From positions 2,294,001 through 2,358,000 of the forward strand of contig CBDDCT010000007.1 in the NCBI GenBank assembly GCA_965226185.1: 64,000 nt of DNA, in the 5' to 3' direction. Below are positions 1 to 8,702 of the stretch, piece after piece; position 1 is the first letter of the stretch; the number at the start of each line of letters is the position of its first letter. The position numbers were made by a program, and so were the translations under genes. Origin of the DNA: CBDCYS01 sp965226185 (lineage in GTDB: Bacteria; Acidobacteriota; Terriglobia; Bryobacterales; UBA6623). A model generated the notes under the pieces. That model was not told where the DNA came from, searched no databases, and saw only the letters and a program-made list of their open reading frames with translations.

Positions 1-242
1 TGCAGGAAAGGCGCCGCGGCAAACAATGTGCGACCTCTTGCCGCTGCGCTAGAATCAACAGTAGTCCTTCGTCCCCTCCCCCGGACCTCGACCCGCCGCG
101 CCTGAAGAGGCCGCCGCTCGGGCCGGATTTCTTCAAAATGGGTTTGGAACGAAGCTCCGTTTCGCGAAGTTTGGCCCGTAGCGCTGCGCGGGCTACAGGC
201 TTGAGCGGAATCTACCCCGCGTGGGGGCAACGGAAAACTGGT

Positions 243-878
243 TTGCGCACACAAATAATCGAAATCGACGCGGAATCCGCCGGGCCCGAAGCCATCGCCA
301 GCGCAGCCGAAGCGATCACCGCTGGCAAGGTCGTCGCAATTCCGACCGACACCTTGTACGTGCTCATAGCCGACCCTTTTAATTTGAAGGCCGTTTCGTC
401 CGTGTTTCAAGCCAAAGGCAGAGAATCTCATCGCTCACTGCCGATTCTTGTGACCTCCTTGCTGATGGCCGAGGACTACGCAACTAACTTGACGGCCCGC
501 TTCTACCTGCTGGCGAGGCACTTCTGGCCAGGGCCGCTCACGATCATTGTTCCCGCTACTTCGAAGTTGCCGTTAAGGGTGACTGGCAACACAGGCAGGC
601 TGGCCCTGCGTCACAGTGCCGCCGCGGTCCCCAATCAGTTGATTGAAATGCTCGGCATGCCGGTGATTGCGACAAGTGCAAACCGCTCGGGCAGCCCCAC
701 CTGCCGCAGCGGCATCGACGTTTTCGGCATCATGGATGGCCGCGTGGATCTGGTTCTCGATGCCGGGCTGATCAGCGGCCCGGGCGCCACGACCGTGGAT
801 ATTACCGAACCCGACTGGAAACTGATTCGCGAAGGCGCCATTCCGCGAGCAGGGCTCGATGATTGTTTACAAGAGTAA
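243..878 (+). CDS. L-threonylcarbamoyladenylate synthase (Sua5/YciO/YrdC family)
   Basis: Family members make threonylcarbamoyl-AMP from threonine, bicarbonate and ATP for the t6A37 modification of tRNA. The 211-residue product covers one YrdC domain and has no C-terminal Sua5 domain. Visible family motifs are PTDTLY (residues 34-39), KGR (58-60) and SANRSG (145-150). The usual Gly after TLY is Val. The open frame extends upstream to 138, but that stretch does not look like the family, so I start at the TTG at 243, which puts the conserved beta-strand RTQIIEID at the N-terminus as in relatives. It stands alone. The YciO subgroup, of less certain function, is the main alternative. Confidence 0.8.
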   Translation: MRTQIIEIDAESAGPEAIASAAEAITAGKVVAIPTDTLYVLIADPFNLKAVSSVFQAKGRESHRSLPILVTSLLMAEDYATNLTARFYLLARHFWPGPLTIIVPATSKLPLRVTGNTGRLALRHSAAAVPNQLIEMLGMPVIATSANRSGSPTCRSGIDVFGIMDGRVDLVLDAGLISGPGATTVDITEPDWKLIREGAIPRAGLDDCLQE

Positions 879-930
879 AATCCCGGACCAACAGCGTCGA
901 CTCCGTGTGTCGGGTCGGCCGTCGGAATGC

Positions 931-973
931 GGTCACTGCCAGACTGGACCGCACCCTTGCGGGCGCGGCTCTG
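931..973. repeat. Intergenic palindromic repeat, type 1, copy A
   Basis: A 43-bp unit with a GC-rich palindromic core (ACCGCACCC, TTGC, GGGCGCGGCT). The same unit lies in inverse orientation at 5758-5800, and shorter forms at 5838-5864, 10045-10071 and 23786-23813. All copies are between genes. The rest of the 879-1123 gap holds nothing else I can recognise. Confidence 0.7.
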
Positions 974-1123
974 TTGAGAACCCTCGCTTGAAGCTGACCG
1001 CCTGAAAGACGGTGGGTTTGGACCTGGTGATTGAACTAGGCTAATCCTTCCGTTCTTAGCGAACAGCGCTACCCATCTCGACTCCTGGAGGGATTTGCAC
1101 TACTGAGCCACTCACGTCGGACA

Positions 1124-1465
1124 CTACTTGGCTGCCGCTGTCTCGTCCGGTTCCATCAGGCAACTGCGCGAACGGTTCGACCGCGTCCGGGGGCTCCGTC
1201 TGGGCATGGTAAGAATCATCTCGCCGACACTGGGCGGTCTGAGGACGGACCGTTGGCGCGTTCTGGGGCCCGGCGTGGAGAGAATACCGCCCGCCGGAGC
1301 CGGTGGTGAATTTCGGGTTCTCGGAAGGTCTGATCTGCCATTGAAACCCGGCGTTCGAAACACATCTGAATCGCCGACTGAGTCCAGCGGACCCGCACCA
1401 ACAAACTGACCCGCCGCTAGCAATGGCAGAGCAGCGACTAAAGCGACGATTCTGAATAGCGACAT
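1124..1465 (-). CDS. Small secreted protein of unknown function
   Basis: The 113-residue product starts with a clear Sec signal peptide (MSLFRIVALVAALPLLAAG), followed by a low-complexity tail rich in Pro, Arg and Ser. A strong ribosome binding site (GGAGG, 5 bases before the ATG at 1465) decides the start and is the best reason to call the gene real. A longer frame upstream is ignored for the same reason. I recognise no domain. Overlapping open frames on both strands reflect high GC content, so the tail composition must be read with care. Confidence 0.5.
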   Translation of the reverse strand: MSLFRIVALVAALPLLAAGQFVGAGPLDSVGDSDVFRTPGFNGRSDLPRTRNSPPAPAGGILSTPGPRTRQRSVLRPPSVGEMILTMPRRSPRTRSNRSRSCLMEPDETAAAK

Positions 1466-1697
1466 AAGATCCTCCATTCGAGTCAAAACGCTGCCGGCCC
1501 GGCAAGCCGTTGCACCGGGTGACTTGCCGTGTCAGCCCACTCGAACTCACTAGCAATCGGGTCGCCAATCCACAAGTCTTCGCAAGTCGTTTTGAATGAG
1601 AACCTTGATTTTCTCATGCCCTGGTGGAAATCCACCACCCGCGCGTTGCCAGCCACCAGACTGCCGCTACCCGAATCTTTGCTAACCTGACGGGGCG

Positions 1698-2582
1698 ATG
1701 GAGGATCAACGGCCGCGGAAGCCCCGGGCAGGGGAACTTGCGCCCCTCTACCTTGGCACCTGCGCTTTCACGGCTCGTGGCTGGGAGGGCTCGTTCTATC
1801 CCCGGGGACTGGCGTCCGCGGATTATCTCCACTTCTACGCCAAGGAGTTCGACAGCGTGGAGGTGGACTCGACTTTCTACCGCGTCCCAAGCGCCAACGC
1901 GATTCGCTCCTGGTATCACCGCACGCCGCCCCATTTCCGAATCGCGGCCAAATTCCCGCGCGTTATCACCCACCAGAAGTGTTTAGTGGGCTGCCGCGGC
2001 GAGTTGAAAGAGTTCCTCACCGCGATGGAGGGCCTCGGCGAAAAGCTCGGTCCGTTGCTTCTCCAGTTTCCCTACTACAATCGTAAAGCCTTTGACGGCC
2101 CGGGTCCCTTTCTGCTGCGATTGAGTTCCTTTCTTCGAGAGTTGCCAAAGCAGTTTCGCATCGCGGTCGAGATCCGAAACAAACGGTGGATTCAGCCGCG
2201 CTTGGCCGGTCTGCTTCGGAAGCACGGCGTTGCCTTGGCTCTTACCGACCATGCTTGGATGCAGCGTCCCACCGAGGTTGGCGAAAAAGTCGATCCCATC
2301 ACGGCCGACTTCAGCTACATTCGCTGGCTTGGGGACCGTCACGCCATGGAAGAAATCACCCAGACTTGGGACAAAGTCCTGCTCGATAGAAGCGATGACC
2401 TGCGGGAATGGGTCGGCATCTGCCGTCCCCTGCGCCAGCGAGGGGTAACGATCTACGGCTACGTGAACAACCACTACAGCGGCCACTCCCCGGCAACCGT
2501 CCGAACGCTACTGAAAGAGCTGGACGGTCGAGAGAGCCGGCGGACCGAGCGGCCGAAGATGGCAACGTTATTTGAAATGTAG
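1698..2582 (+). CDS. DUF72 family protein (YecE-like)
   Basis: The 294-residue product matches the DUF72/YecE family, a TIM-barrel-like fold of unknown biochemical role. Seen here: the opening strand YLGTCAFTARGWEGSFYP (about residues 17-34), the FDSVEVDSTFYRVPS segment (52-66), FRIAAKFPRVITH (80-92) and the C-terminal YGYVNNHYSGHSP. Length is normal for the family, and the product looks intact. The gene stands alone on the plus strand, downstream of a divergent small secreted protein gene. Function cannot be given from sequence. Confidence 0.85.
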   Translation: MEDQRPRKPRAGELAPLYLGTCAFTARGWEGSFYPRGLASADYLHFYAKEFDSVEVDSTFYRVPSANAIRSWYHRTPPHFRIAAKFPRVITHQKCLVGCRGELKEFLTAMEGLGEKLGPLLLQFPYYNRKAFDGPGPFLLRLSSFLRELPKQFRIAVEIRNKRWIQPRLAGLLRKHGVALALTDHAWMQRPTEVGEKVDPITADFSYIRWLGDRHAMEEITQTWDKVLLDRSDDLREWVGICRPLRQRGVTIYGYVNNHYSGHSPATVRTLLKELDGRESRRTERPKMATLFEM

Positions 2583-2722
2583 CGACTGCGCGTCTGCCGG
2601 GCACGGTCAAGGAATCGGGCGCACGCTACTCCATGGCACGCGGGTGCTAGAGTGACTTGTTTGGAACTGGTCCGCTTTTCACGCGAATCGCTCCGGACCC
2701 GTCAACCCGCCCTCCATCCACC

Positions 2723-3091
2723 ATGCATTTCAACGAATACATTGGAATTCGAGTTCTTGAACGGCACGACGACGGCGTGACTGTCGAATGCCCTGTTCGC
2801 GAGGAGTTCATGAACGGCGCCGGCGTCGTCCATGGAGGCGTGGCGGCAACCGTGGCCGATTCCGCCATGGGAATCGCTCTTTGGCGGCAGTTGGAACGTA
2901 AATACAACATCGCCACGATCGAGATGAAGATCAACTACCTGCGGCCCATCGTGGGGGGCACGATCGTGGCCCGCGCTCACGTCATCAAGACAGGGAAAAG
3001 AGTGTGTGTCGGGCGCGTGGATGTCTTTGACGGCGATAAGAATGCAATTGCCGTCGCCCTGGTGACCTACGCTATCTTGTCCCCGGCGTGA
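2723..3091 (+). CDS. PaaI-type hotdog-fold thioesterase
   Basis: Predicted acyl-CoA thioesterase of the PaaI/4HBT group. The 122-residue product shows the hallmark loop and helix NGAGVVHGGVAATVADSAMG, with the catalytic Asp at the end of the HGG helix, then the strand pattern of a hotdog domain to the C-terminus. I chose the ATG at 2723, which fits the family length of 120-140; the open frame could begin at a TTG at 2657, but those residues look non-coding. Substrate unknown. Confidence 0.8.
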   Translation: MHFNEYIGIRVLERHDDGVTVECPVREEFMNGAGVVHGGVAATVADSAMGIALWRQLERKYNIATIEMKINYLRPIVGGTIVARAHVIKTGKRVCVGRVDVFDGDKNAIAVALVTYAILSPA

Positions 3092-3146
3092 GCCTGAGTG
3101 AGCCAGCGCCGCCGATACCGTCTTCTCCACGGCCACTTCGGAGACG

Positions 3147-3632
3147 CTACGCTCCCGGGGGTGCTTCGCGAAAGGTCGCCTCGGCGAACGTAAACAACTG
3201 AGATTGTCTGAGTTCGTAACGCCGGAACTCCTCGAAATAATAATGCCGCGCTAACTGCAGGCCCAAACATGGCTCCGTAGCCGTGGTGCCGCCCTTCCGG
3301 CGATTCGCTGGCACCACCGACAGGCTGATGATCGTGTTACCGAGAAATCCGTCACGAAAGTCGCAGAAGATATCCTGAACGTTGCGGAACTTCGTGTGGA
3401 CGAGCTGGTTGTAGGGATGAAATGGCTCGTTCCCGTCTTGGTAATTGTAGTGAGCGAAATCGATGCCGACTTCAAACAATCCGGTGCAGCTCTGACCGCG
3501 GTCTTCATCGATTTCATCACTGGAGATGATGTTGATTCGTTTCATAAAGCCGTCGTGAAAACCATTGAAGTAGTCGAGAGCCTTGGCTGCCTCTGCCGCG
3601 GATGAAATCAGGAAGCTCGATGGCTCAGTCAT
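3147..3632 (-). CDS. Conserved-looking hypothetical protein
   Basis: A 161-residue soluble product with no signal peptide or membrane segment. The composition is ordinary and the segments are protein-like (FNGFHDGFMKRINIIS near the N-terminus, then GIDFAHYNYQDGNEPF), so this is more than a chance frame. I recognise no domain and assign no function. The start at 3632 (ATG) is preferred over a GTG four codons upstream. The gene is convergent with the thioesterase gene. Confidence 0.55.
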   Translation of the reverse strand: MTEPSSFLISSAAEAAKALDYFNGFHDGFMKRINIISSDEIDEDRGQSCTGLFEVGIDFAHYNYQDGNEPFHPYNQLVHTKFRNVQDIFCDFRDGFLGNTIISLSVVPANRRKGGTTATEPCLGLQLARHYYFEEFRRYELRQSQLFTFAEATFREAPPGA

Positions 3633-3742
3633 TCGGGCCGTCACCTGTTCGTGGAAACGATGGTTCCAAGAGCAGCAAGATCCGATCTGGACAGGTACAT
3701 CCTGAATTGTTCATCTCCGGCGTATCAGCGCAAACTAAGCCT

Positions 3743-4699
3743 CTACTCCGCTGGAGTCAAAACAACGTTGCGGTAATAGACAGGCCCGTGGTCGCCTTGC
3801 AGCAAAATAGGCCCGGGCGCCGCTTCATTGCTGTCGATCGCCCCGCCAGTGATGCCGTCAATAAGCTTACCGTCGATCACTTTCCGGCCATTGAGAACGA
3901 TCGTTACGCGGTATCCGATAATCGTTGCGTCGAGCGAATTCCACTCGCCCGCGGGCTTGACCGCGTTGACCGTGGGCGCGATATAGCCGTAGATCCCGCC
4001 GTTGCCCCGAGAGTGAGGCGGGAGTCCATATTGATCCACGACCTGCATCTCGTAGCGCCCCCGCAGGTAGATACCGCTATTGCTGCCCTTGGGGACCTTG
4101 TATTCGGCGTGCAGCTTGAAGTCCCTAAACGTGCTCGTTGTGCGCAAGTTGGCGCCGGTGTCTTTATTCGTGAGGACGCCGTCGTTCGCCCTCCATTGGC
4201 TGGAACGCCGGCCCGGCATGGGTTGCCAGCCGCCGAGGTCCTTCCCGTTGAATATGTGGATCGGATTGCCCCAGGTGACTTCGCGGCCGGAGCCCTCCGA
4301 GCGGTCCGGAGCCCGCGCACCCCTCCACTCAAACGGCCTTCCCCGGGAGTCGCTGCCGGTTCCCGCGAGCTTGCCCTCCACGAGCCGTCCTGTCAAGGTG
4401 GGCCATTTGCGGTTCGAAGGCCGTTGCCGTTCGGGGTTGTCGTCGAGCATAACAACATTCAGTTCGTTCCCCTCGATAACCACTTTCGTGGGCATGGCAT
4501 GGCCGGAGCGGGAAAGAAGCCGGCCCGTCCAGCCGGAGCCTTTCTTGGTGACTTCCAGCCAAGACGCGTACTCCCGGTTCTGAGCTTTTTCCGTTAAATC
4601 CCACCTGCCCTCGAAGCCGCCTGCCGCGAAAATCGCCCCGGCCGAAAGCAGAAGAATACCTATTGGGGAAAGAATCTTTCTGATTCCACTGGCAATCAT
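3743..4699 (-). CDS. Exported DUF1080 (3-keto-disaccharide hydrolase-type) protein
   Basis: A Sec signal peptide (residues 1-26, ending AGAIFAAGG) is followed by a roughly 110-residue beta-rich region and then a DUF1080 domain from about residue 135. The domain shows its usual landmarks: IFNGKDLGGWQP, the YKVPKGSNSGIYLRG strand and the final GPILLQGDHGPVYYRNV. DUF1080 is a concanavalin-like fold found in glycan-processing periplasmic proteins; members with 3-keto-disaccharide hydrolase activity are known. It is followed on the same strand, after the TIM-barrel gene in transcription order, so the two are probably co-transcribed. Confidence 0.85.
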   Translation of the reverse strand: MIASGIRKILSPIGILLLSAGAIFAAGGFEGRWDLTEKAQNREYASWLEVTKKGSGWTGRLLSRSGHAMPTKVVIEGNELNVVMLDDNPERQRPSNRKWPTLTGRLVEGKLAGTGSDSRGRPFEWRGARAPDRSEGSGREVTWGNPIHIFNGKDLGGWQPMPGRRSSQWRANDGVLTNKDTGANLRTTSTFRDFKLHAEYKVPKGSNSGIYLRGRYEMQVVDQYGLPPHSRGNGGIYGYIAPTVNAVKPAGEWNSLDATIIGYRVTIVLNGRKVIDGKLIDGITGGAIDSNEAAPGPILLQGDHGPVYYRNVVLTPAE

Positions 4700-4769
4700 A
4701 TTTCGCTCCTCGCCGTCATCGCTGAAAATCTCGCCGCCTGCTCGCCTTTCGATCTCGGTTCGGCCGCGG

Positions 4770-5696
4770 TCATCCCTTCTTCACTACAGTGCTTTCAAGC
4801 ACGGCCTTGGTCAGCATCACGCCTTTCTTGTCCTGCTCCCAGGTTTGTGCCGCCGACAGTTGGGATTCCGTCCGCCCCCGCTGACCAGACCGGCGGCCGT
4901 AGCTCGACTCGATTCCCCAGAAACCGTGATAGCCGGCCTGCTGGGCGATCCCAATCAGTCTCTTCAGATCCCAGCCTGGGTGCGTTTCTTCCGGCGTCCA
5001 GGAGGCCTTCACCGATACACCCAGAGCATACGGCATCAGCTTGCGCGTTCCTTCGTAGCGATCGTCCCCCTCGTTGAAATTGCCGAAATCCGGCAGCGTC
5101 CCAAAGCGAGGATCACCCACCTTTTTCATCAGCGACGCCAGTAGATCGGCATCGGACGACGCCCCGCCATGGTTCTCGATCAGAACATTCAGGCCGGAGT
5201 CCTTGGCGTAATCGAGCAAGTCCTGAAACGATTCGGCCGCCCGGCTGACCAAATCCGCGTCCTGCTTCCACTCTCGCAGGCCGCCCCGCATGTTACAGCG
5301 AATCGCATGGCAGCCAAGATAGTGAGCAATGTCGACCCACTTGCGATGGGCCACCGCGGCCTGCATGCGCTCTTGCCGGTCGAGAGCAGCCGTATCGCCT
5401 TCGCCGTCGACCATGATGAGAACGGAAGTGACGCCGTGGTCGGCGCAGTTCCGTTTCAACTGCTGCAGATACCGGATCGTGGGGTTTTCGAAGAACGTGT
5501 TGACGTACTCCAGCCCGTTGATCCCCAGCTCCCCGCGCAAGATCCGCGGCAAGTCAAGATTCTTCCACTTGCCCGCCCGGAAGCTGCGAACCAGCGACCA
5601 GCTCGCCAGCGAAATATCGTCCTTCGGCGATTGAGCCGCGGCTGCCGCCGTGGCGAGGAGAGGAGTGCTCAAGAAACTGCGTCGTGTCTGAAACAT
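4770..5696 (-). CDS. Exported sugar phosphate isomerase/epimerase-like TIM barrel
   Basis: The product is a xylose-isomerase-like TIM barrel (AP endonuclease family 2 fold) of 308 residues. It begins with a twin-arginine-like signal (TRRSFLSTPLLATAAAAA). Barrel landmarks are LASWSL, HAIRCNMRGG, NVLIENHGGASS (a metal-ligand strand), LPDFGNFNE and YHGFWGIESS. Family members isomerise or epimerise sugars using a divalent metal. The export signal places it outside the cytoplasm. It lies 70 bp upstream of the DUF1080 gene on the same strand, which suggests a joint role in keto-sugar handling. Substrate unknown. Confidence 0.8.
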   Translation of the reverse strand: MFQTRRSFLSTPLLATAAAAAQSPKDDISLASWSLVRSFRAGKWKNLDLPRILRGELGINGLEYVNTFFENPTIRYLQQLKRNCADHGVTSVLIMVDGEGDTAALDRQERMQAAVAHRKWVDIAHYLGCHAIRCNMRGGLREWKQDADLVSRAAESFQDLLDYAKDSGLNVLIENHGGASSDADLLASLMKKVGDPRFGTLPDFGNFNEGDDRYEGTRKLMPYALGVSVKASWTPEETHPGWDLKRLIGIAQQAGYHGFWGIESSYGRRSGQRGRTESQLSAAQTWEQDKKGVMLTKAVLESTVVKKG

Positions 5697-5757
5697 GGAG
5701 TTTTCCTCGACACACGGATCTTATCTCATCTGAAAGGCGAGCTTCAAACGTGTTTGT

Positions 5758-5864
5758 CAGAGCCGCTCCCGCAAGGGTGCGGTCCAGTCTGGCAGTGACC
5801 GTATCGCGATGGCGGACCCGACGCACTGGGTACGCTCGACCGCACCCTCGCGGGCGCGGCTCTG
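5758..5864. repeat. Intergenic palindromic repeat, type 1, copies B and C as an inverted pair
   Basis: Copy B (5758-5800) is the reverse complement of copy A at 931-973 over its full 43 bases with few changes. Copy C (5838-5864) has the core only, in the opposite orientation. The pair sits between two genes on the minus strand and could fold into a large hairpin. Confidence 0.7.
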
Positions 5865-5901
5865 TTCCGGCCCGGTCACGCTTCAGGCGGTAGTTGTTCA
5901 G

Positions 5902-7335
5902 CTAACCGCTGAGCTGAAGGTAGACCGCGCCCAGCACAACCAGCAGCATCACCGACGAAGTCGTCCACAACGCCAAATAGAGACTCCGCGAAGGCGCGAT
6001 CGTCCGCGGCAAGTGATGCCGCAGCAAATAGATCGTGCAGAAGCCAAGGATGGGCAACAGAACCGCTTGCGTGATTCCGCCGACCTTGACCATCACGACC
6101 GGCTCCCGGATGAAGTAAAAAGTGATGCAGGGACCAATCAAGAATGCGATCAGGGCTCGGTTCACGTAGCGGGTTCGCTGAACGTAATCGGTCCTGTCGA
6201 ACAAACCGGCGAGCCCAAGAAAATCCGCTGTCAAACGGCTATAGGCCGCGGTCAAGGCGAACACCGTCGAGTAAAGGACAGCCACCGCCCCGATCAGAAA
6301 CAGCGGCATGGACCAGGCCCCGAGAGTCTCGCTGTACATCCTGGACAGGGAACGAATCGTGTCCGCCCCCTGAGGAATCGTCTGGAAACCATGCAGCACC
6401 CCTGCCCCCAGCAGGAAGAAAGCCACGGTCGAGAACGTATAGACAAAAAGCGACAAAACAACATCCAGGCCCATGACGCCGACCCAGCCACGGGCACGCT
6501 TTCGCCAAGCTTCGCTTCCGTCGTTCGGCCCGGTGAACCGCGCGTAGCCCTTCTCGATGCACCAGTAGGGATAGGTCGCCAGCTCGGCCGCCCCGACGCC
6601 GGTGGCTCCGAAAACCGTCAGCGCCGTTGAAAGGCCCCCGGAAGGAAGCCGAAACCGCAGTCCATCCGCGATGTCCGGCCAGGAAAGCAGGTCGGGGCGC
6701 TTCAGCAGCAAAAACATGCCGGCCACCGTCATTGCGGTGAGGGCTCCGACAAGAATAAGTGACGCCTTTTCGATCAGCCCATAGCGGCCAAAGTAAAGCA
6801 GACAGAGCGTCACCACACCCACCGAGGGGACCCAAAAATCGATGGGGACAGCGGGTGCGACCAGATGCATCACTTCGGCGATCGCTCCGAACATCCCTCC
6901 AATGGAAAACATCAGCGAGCCCACCATGATCAGCCAAAGCCAAATGATCCAACTGACACGGACTCGCGGCCCGGGGATCTTGTTGAGCGCTTCGAGCGTT
7001 GTCGCGCCGGTCCCGATTGTAAATCGGCCCAGCTCGTGCTGCACCACGACCTTGACCGCGCAACTCAGCAGAATCAGCCAAAGCAGTACATAGCCGGTCT
7101 CGGCTCCCAGCACCGTTGTGACGATCAGCTCGCCGGAACCAACGACAGTCGCGGCCAGGATCAACCCCGGCCCAACATGGCGCAGCGCCCCGGCCAGCGT
7201 TCGGGGTGGGTTCCGGACAGCGGAGACGTCGAGCTTATAGGGATCGGCTTCAGTTTGAGGCACAAGGCAAAAGTTCAGAGGAAACGGATCAGACCACGGC
7301 GAAGCACGCGCCCATTCGCCGGGCGAGCCCTCCAA
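5902..7335 (-). CDS. Nramp-related membrane transporter lacking the canonical metal ligands
   Basis: A polytopic membrane protein with about 11-12 hydrophobic segments that follows the Nramp (SLC11) layout: GPGLILAATVVGSGE in the first helix and a GATGVGAAELATYPYW stretch in the sixth. True Nramp metal transporters carry DPGN in helix 1 and MPH in helix 6; both are replaced here (GSGEL and GAAEL). It is therefore probably a member of the Nramp-related subgroups with another substrate. The first 30 or so residues look non-coding; a GTG start about 26 codons into the frame is plausible. No riboswitch was seen upstream. Confidence 0.75.
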   Translation of the reverse strand: MEGSPGEWARASPWSDPFPLNFCLVPQTEADPYKLDVSAVRNPPRTLAGALRHVGPGLILAATVVGSGELIVTTVLGAETGYVLLWLILLSCAVKVVVQHELGRFTIGTGATTLEALNKIPGPRVRVSWIIWLWLIMVGSLMFSIGGMFGAIAEVMHLVAPAVPIDFWVPSVGVVTLCLLYFGRYGLIEKASLILVGALTAMTVAGMFLLLKRPDLLSWPDIADGLRFRLPSGGLSTALTVFGATGVGAAELATYPYWCIEKGYARFTGPNDGSEAWRKRARGWVGVMGLDVVLSLFVYTFSTVAFFLLGAGVLHGFQTIPQGADTIRSLSRMYSETLGAWSMPLFLIGAVAVLYSTVFALTAAYSRLTADFLGLAGLFDRTDYVQRTRYVNRALIAFLIGPCITFYFIREPVVMVKVGGITQAVLLPILGFCTIYLLRHHLPRTIAPSRSLYLALWTTSSVMLLVVLGAVYLQLSG

Positions 7336-7659
7336 CCAGCTTCTAAACTACCAGGTCCAGGTGGGTGCTTAGTTAGCCGATACGCGCTTTGCATCCACGG
7401 ACTGACTGGTAGTGGGTCAGTTTGGAGGCCAATCCTGGATCGCTTCCGGATGACCGACGATTCGGGAATTCAGGATCTTTAGTCTACCCCGCGCCGTGGG
7501 GGCAGGTGGCAAGCTCTCTCACCTCAGCGCTCAATCTCCAGCGGGCGAGCCTAACGCTCTTTGTTGAAGTTGACGGTCTTTGGCATGTACTCTATTTGTC
7601 CACTATATTAGGACGGCAGGTCAGCAAAACGAACCCGAAATCGACAATCAGAAAAACTC
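7336..7659. other. Intergenic stretch, no gene seen
   Basis: About 320 bases between the divergent Nramp-like gene and the 2-hydroxyacid dehydrogenase gene. Translation in all frames gives nothing recognisable. It must hold both promoters, but I see no convincing boxes. Confidence 0.5.
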
Positions 7660-8667
7660 ATGCGCTACAAGACCCTGGTCGCACGCATTTTCGAGAACAA
7701 GCAGTTCGAGTCACAAGCTCGCAGCCAGGGGCTGGCGGAGCTGGCCAAACTCACCGGCGTCGAGCGCTACAGCGCGCGCGACATGACCGCCGAACACGCC
7801 GCCGGCGTGATCGCCGTGATCGCCGACTCGGCGCTGTTTCATCGGAGTTTCTACGAAGCGGCCAAGGACCTGCGCATCATCGCGCGCTGGGGTGTCGGCT
7901 ACGACAAGGTCAATGTTGACATAGCGACCGAGCACGGCGTCCTCGTTACCATCGCGCCGGTGCACATGGACACTGTCGCCGAATACACCATCGCCCAATG
8001 GCTTGCGACGCTCAAGCGGGTCTATACTCTCAACCGGCTCTCTCACGGCGGAGACTTCTCGATCATCCGCACCTACGATGCGCAGCGGTCCACCCTGGGG
8101 CTCTACGGGTTTGGACGCATCGGACAGCAGGTGGCGATGCGCGCGCGGCCCCTGCTCGGGGAGCAAGGCCGGCTCCTAGTCTATGACGTAAGGCCGGACA
8201 TCGCTGAACTGGCCCGCAAGTTCGGGGCTGAGACAGTCGAGAGTCCGCTCGAGCTGTTCCGGGAATGCGATACCGTTTCTCTGCACGTCTTGGGCGACGA
8301 GACGATCGTCGGCTATGACGAACTCCGTGCCATGCGGCCGCACGCATCGCTGATCAATCCCTCGCGCGGCAACCTCGTCGATGACCAGGCGGTCCACCGC
8401 GCCATCGTTGAGGAACGGCTATGCTACTACGTGGTCGACGATCCGGTAAACGGCCCGCGCGAGATCCACCAGGGCCATCCGCGCATTATTTGTACCAACC
8501 ACAACGGCGGAATCACGGTCGAGTCGACCATCCGGCTGGACCTCCAGACTTTCGAGCAGGTCACCGACGCCATCGAAGGCCGCAAGCCCAACTACATCCT
8601 CAACCCGGAGGTGCTCGATCACCCCCGTGTCGTCTCGATGCTGCGGGGGTTTCCGCGGCAAAGCTGA
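7660..8667 (+). CDS. D-isomer-specific 2-hydroxyacid dehydrogenase family protein
   Basis: NAD(P)-dependent oxidoreductase of the D-lactate/phosphoglycerate dehydrogenase superfamily, 335 residues. The nucleotide-binding fold shows GLYGFGRIGQQ (Gly-x-Gly-x-x-Gly) near residue 150. The catalytic Arg lies in NPSRGNLVD and the His in TNHNGGIT. The third catalytic position, normally Glu in a DxxxxEP motif, falls in VVDDPVNGP, so Asp seems to replace Glu. It sits 35 bp before an HpcH/HpaI-type aldolase gene on the same strand, so the two are likely an operon acting on a hydroxy/keto acid. Confidence 0.85.
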   Translation: MRYKTLVARIFENKQFESQARSQGLAELAKLTGVERYSARDMTAEHAAGVIAVIADSALFHRSFYEAAKDLRIIARWGVGYDKVNVDIATEHGVLVTIAPVHMDTVAEYTIAQWLATLKRVYTLNRLSHGGDFSIIRTYDAQRSTLGLYGFGRIGQQVAMRARPLLGEQGRLLVYDVRPDIAELARKFGAETVESPLELFRECDTVSLHVLGDETIVGYDELRAMRPHASLINPSRGNLVDDQAVHRAIVEERLCYYVVDDPVNGPREIHQGHPRIICTNHNGGITVESTIRLDLQTFEQVTDAIEGRKPNYILNPEVLDHPRVVSMLRGFPRQS

Positions 8668-8702
8668 TCGATGCAAGCGCGGACGAAGGAAGGACACGAC
8701 AC

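Noticed and set aside
1056..1568. A 170-codon minus-strand frame overlapping the small secreted protein
   Set aside because: No signal or start features, while the overlapping frame has a signal peptide and a ribosome binding site.
7336..7659. A manganese riboswitch upstream of the Nramp-like gene
   Set aside because: I looked for yybP-ykoY-type conserved loops before the gene and found none; the carrier also lacks the metal ligands.
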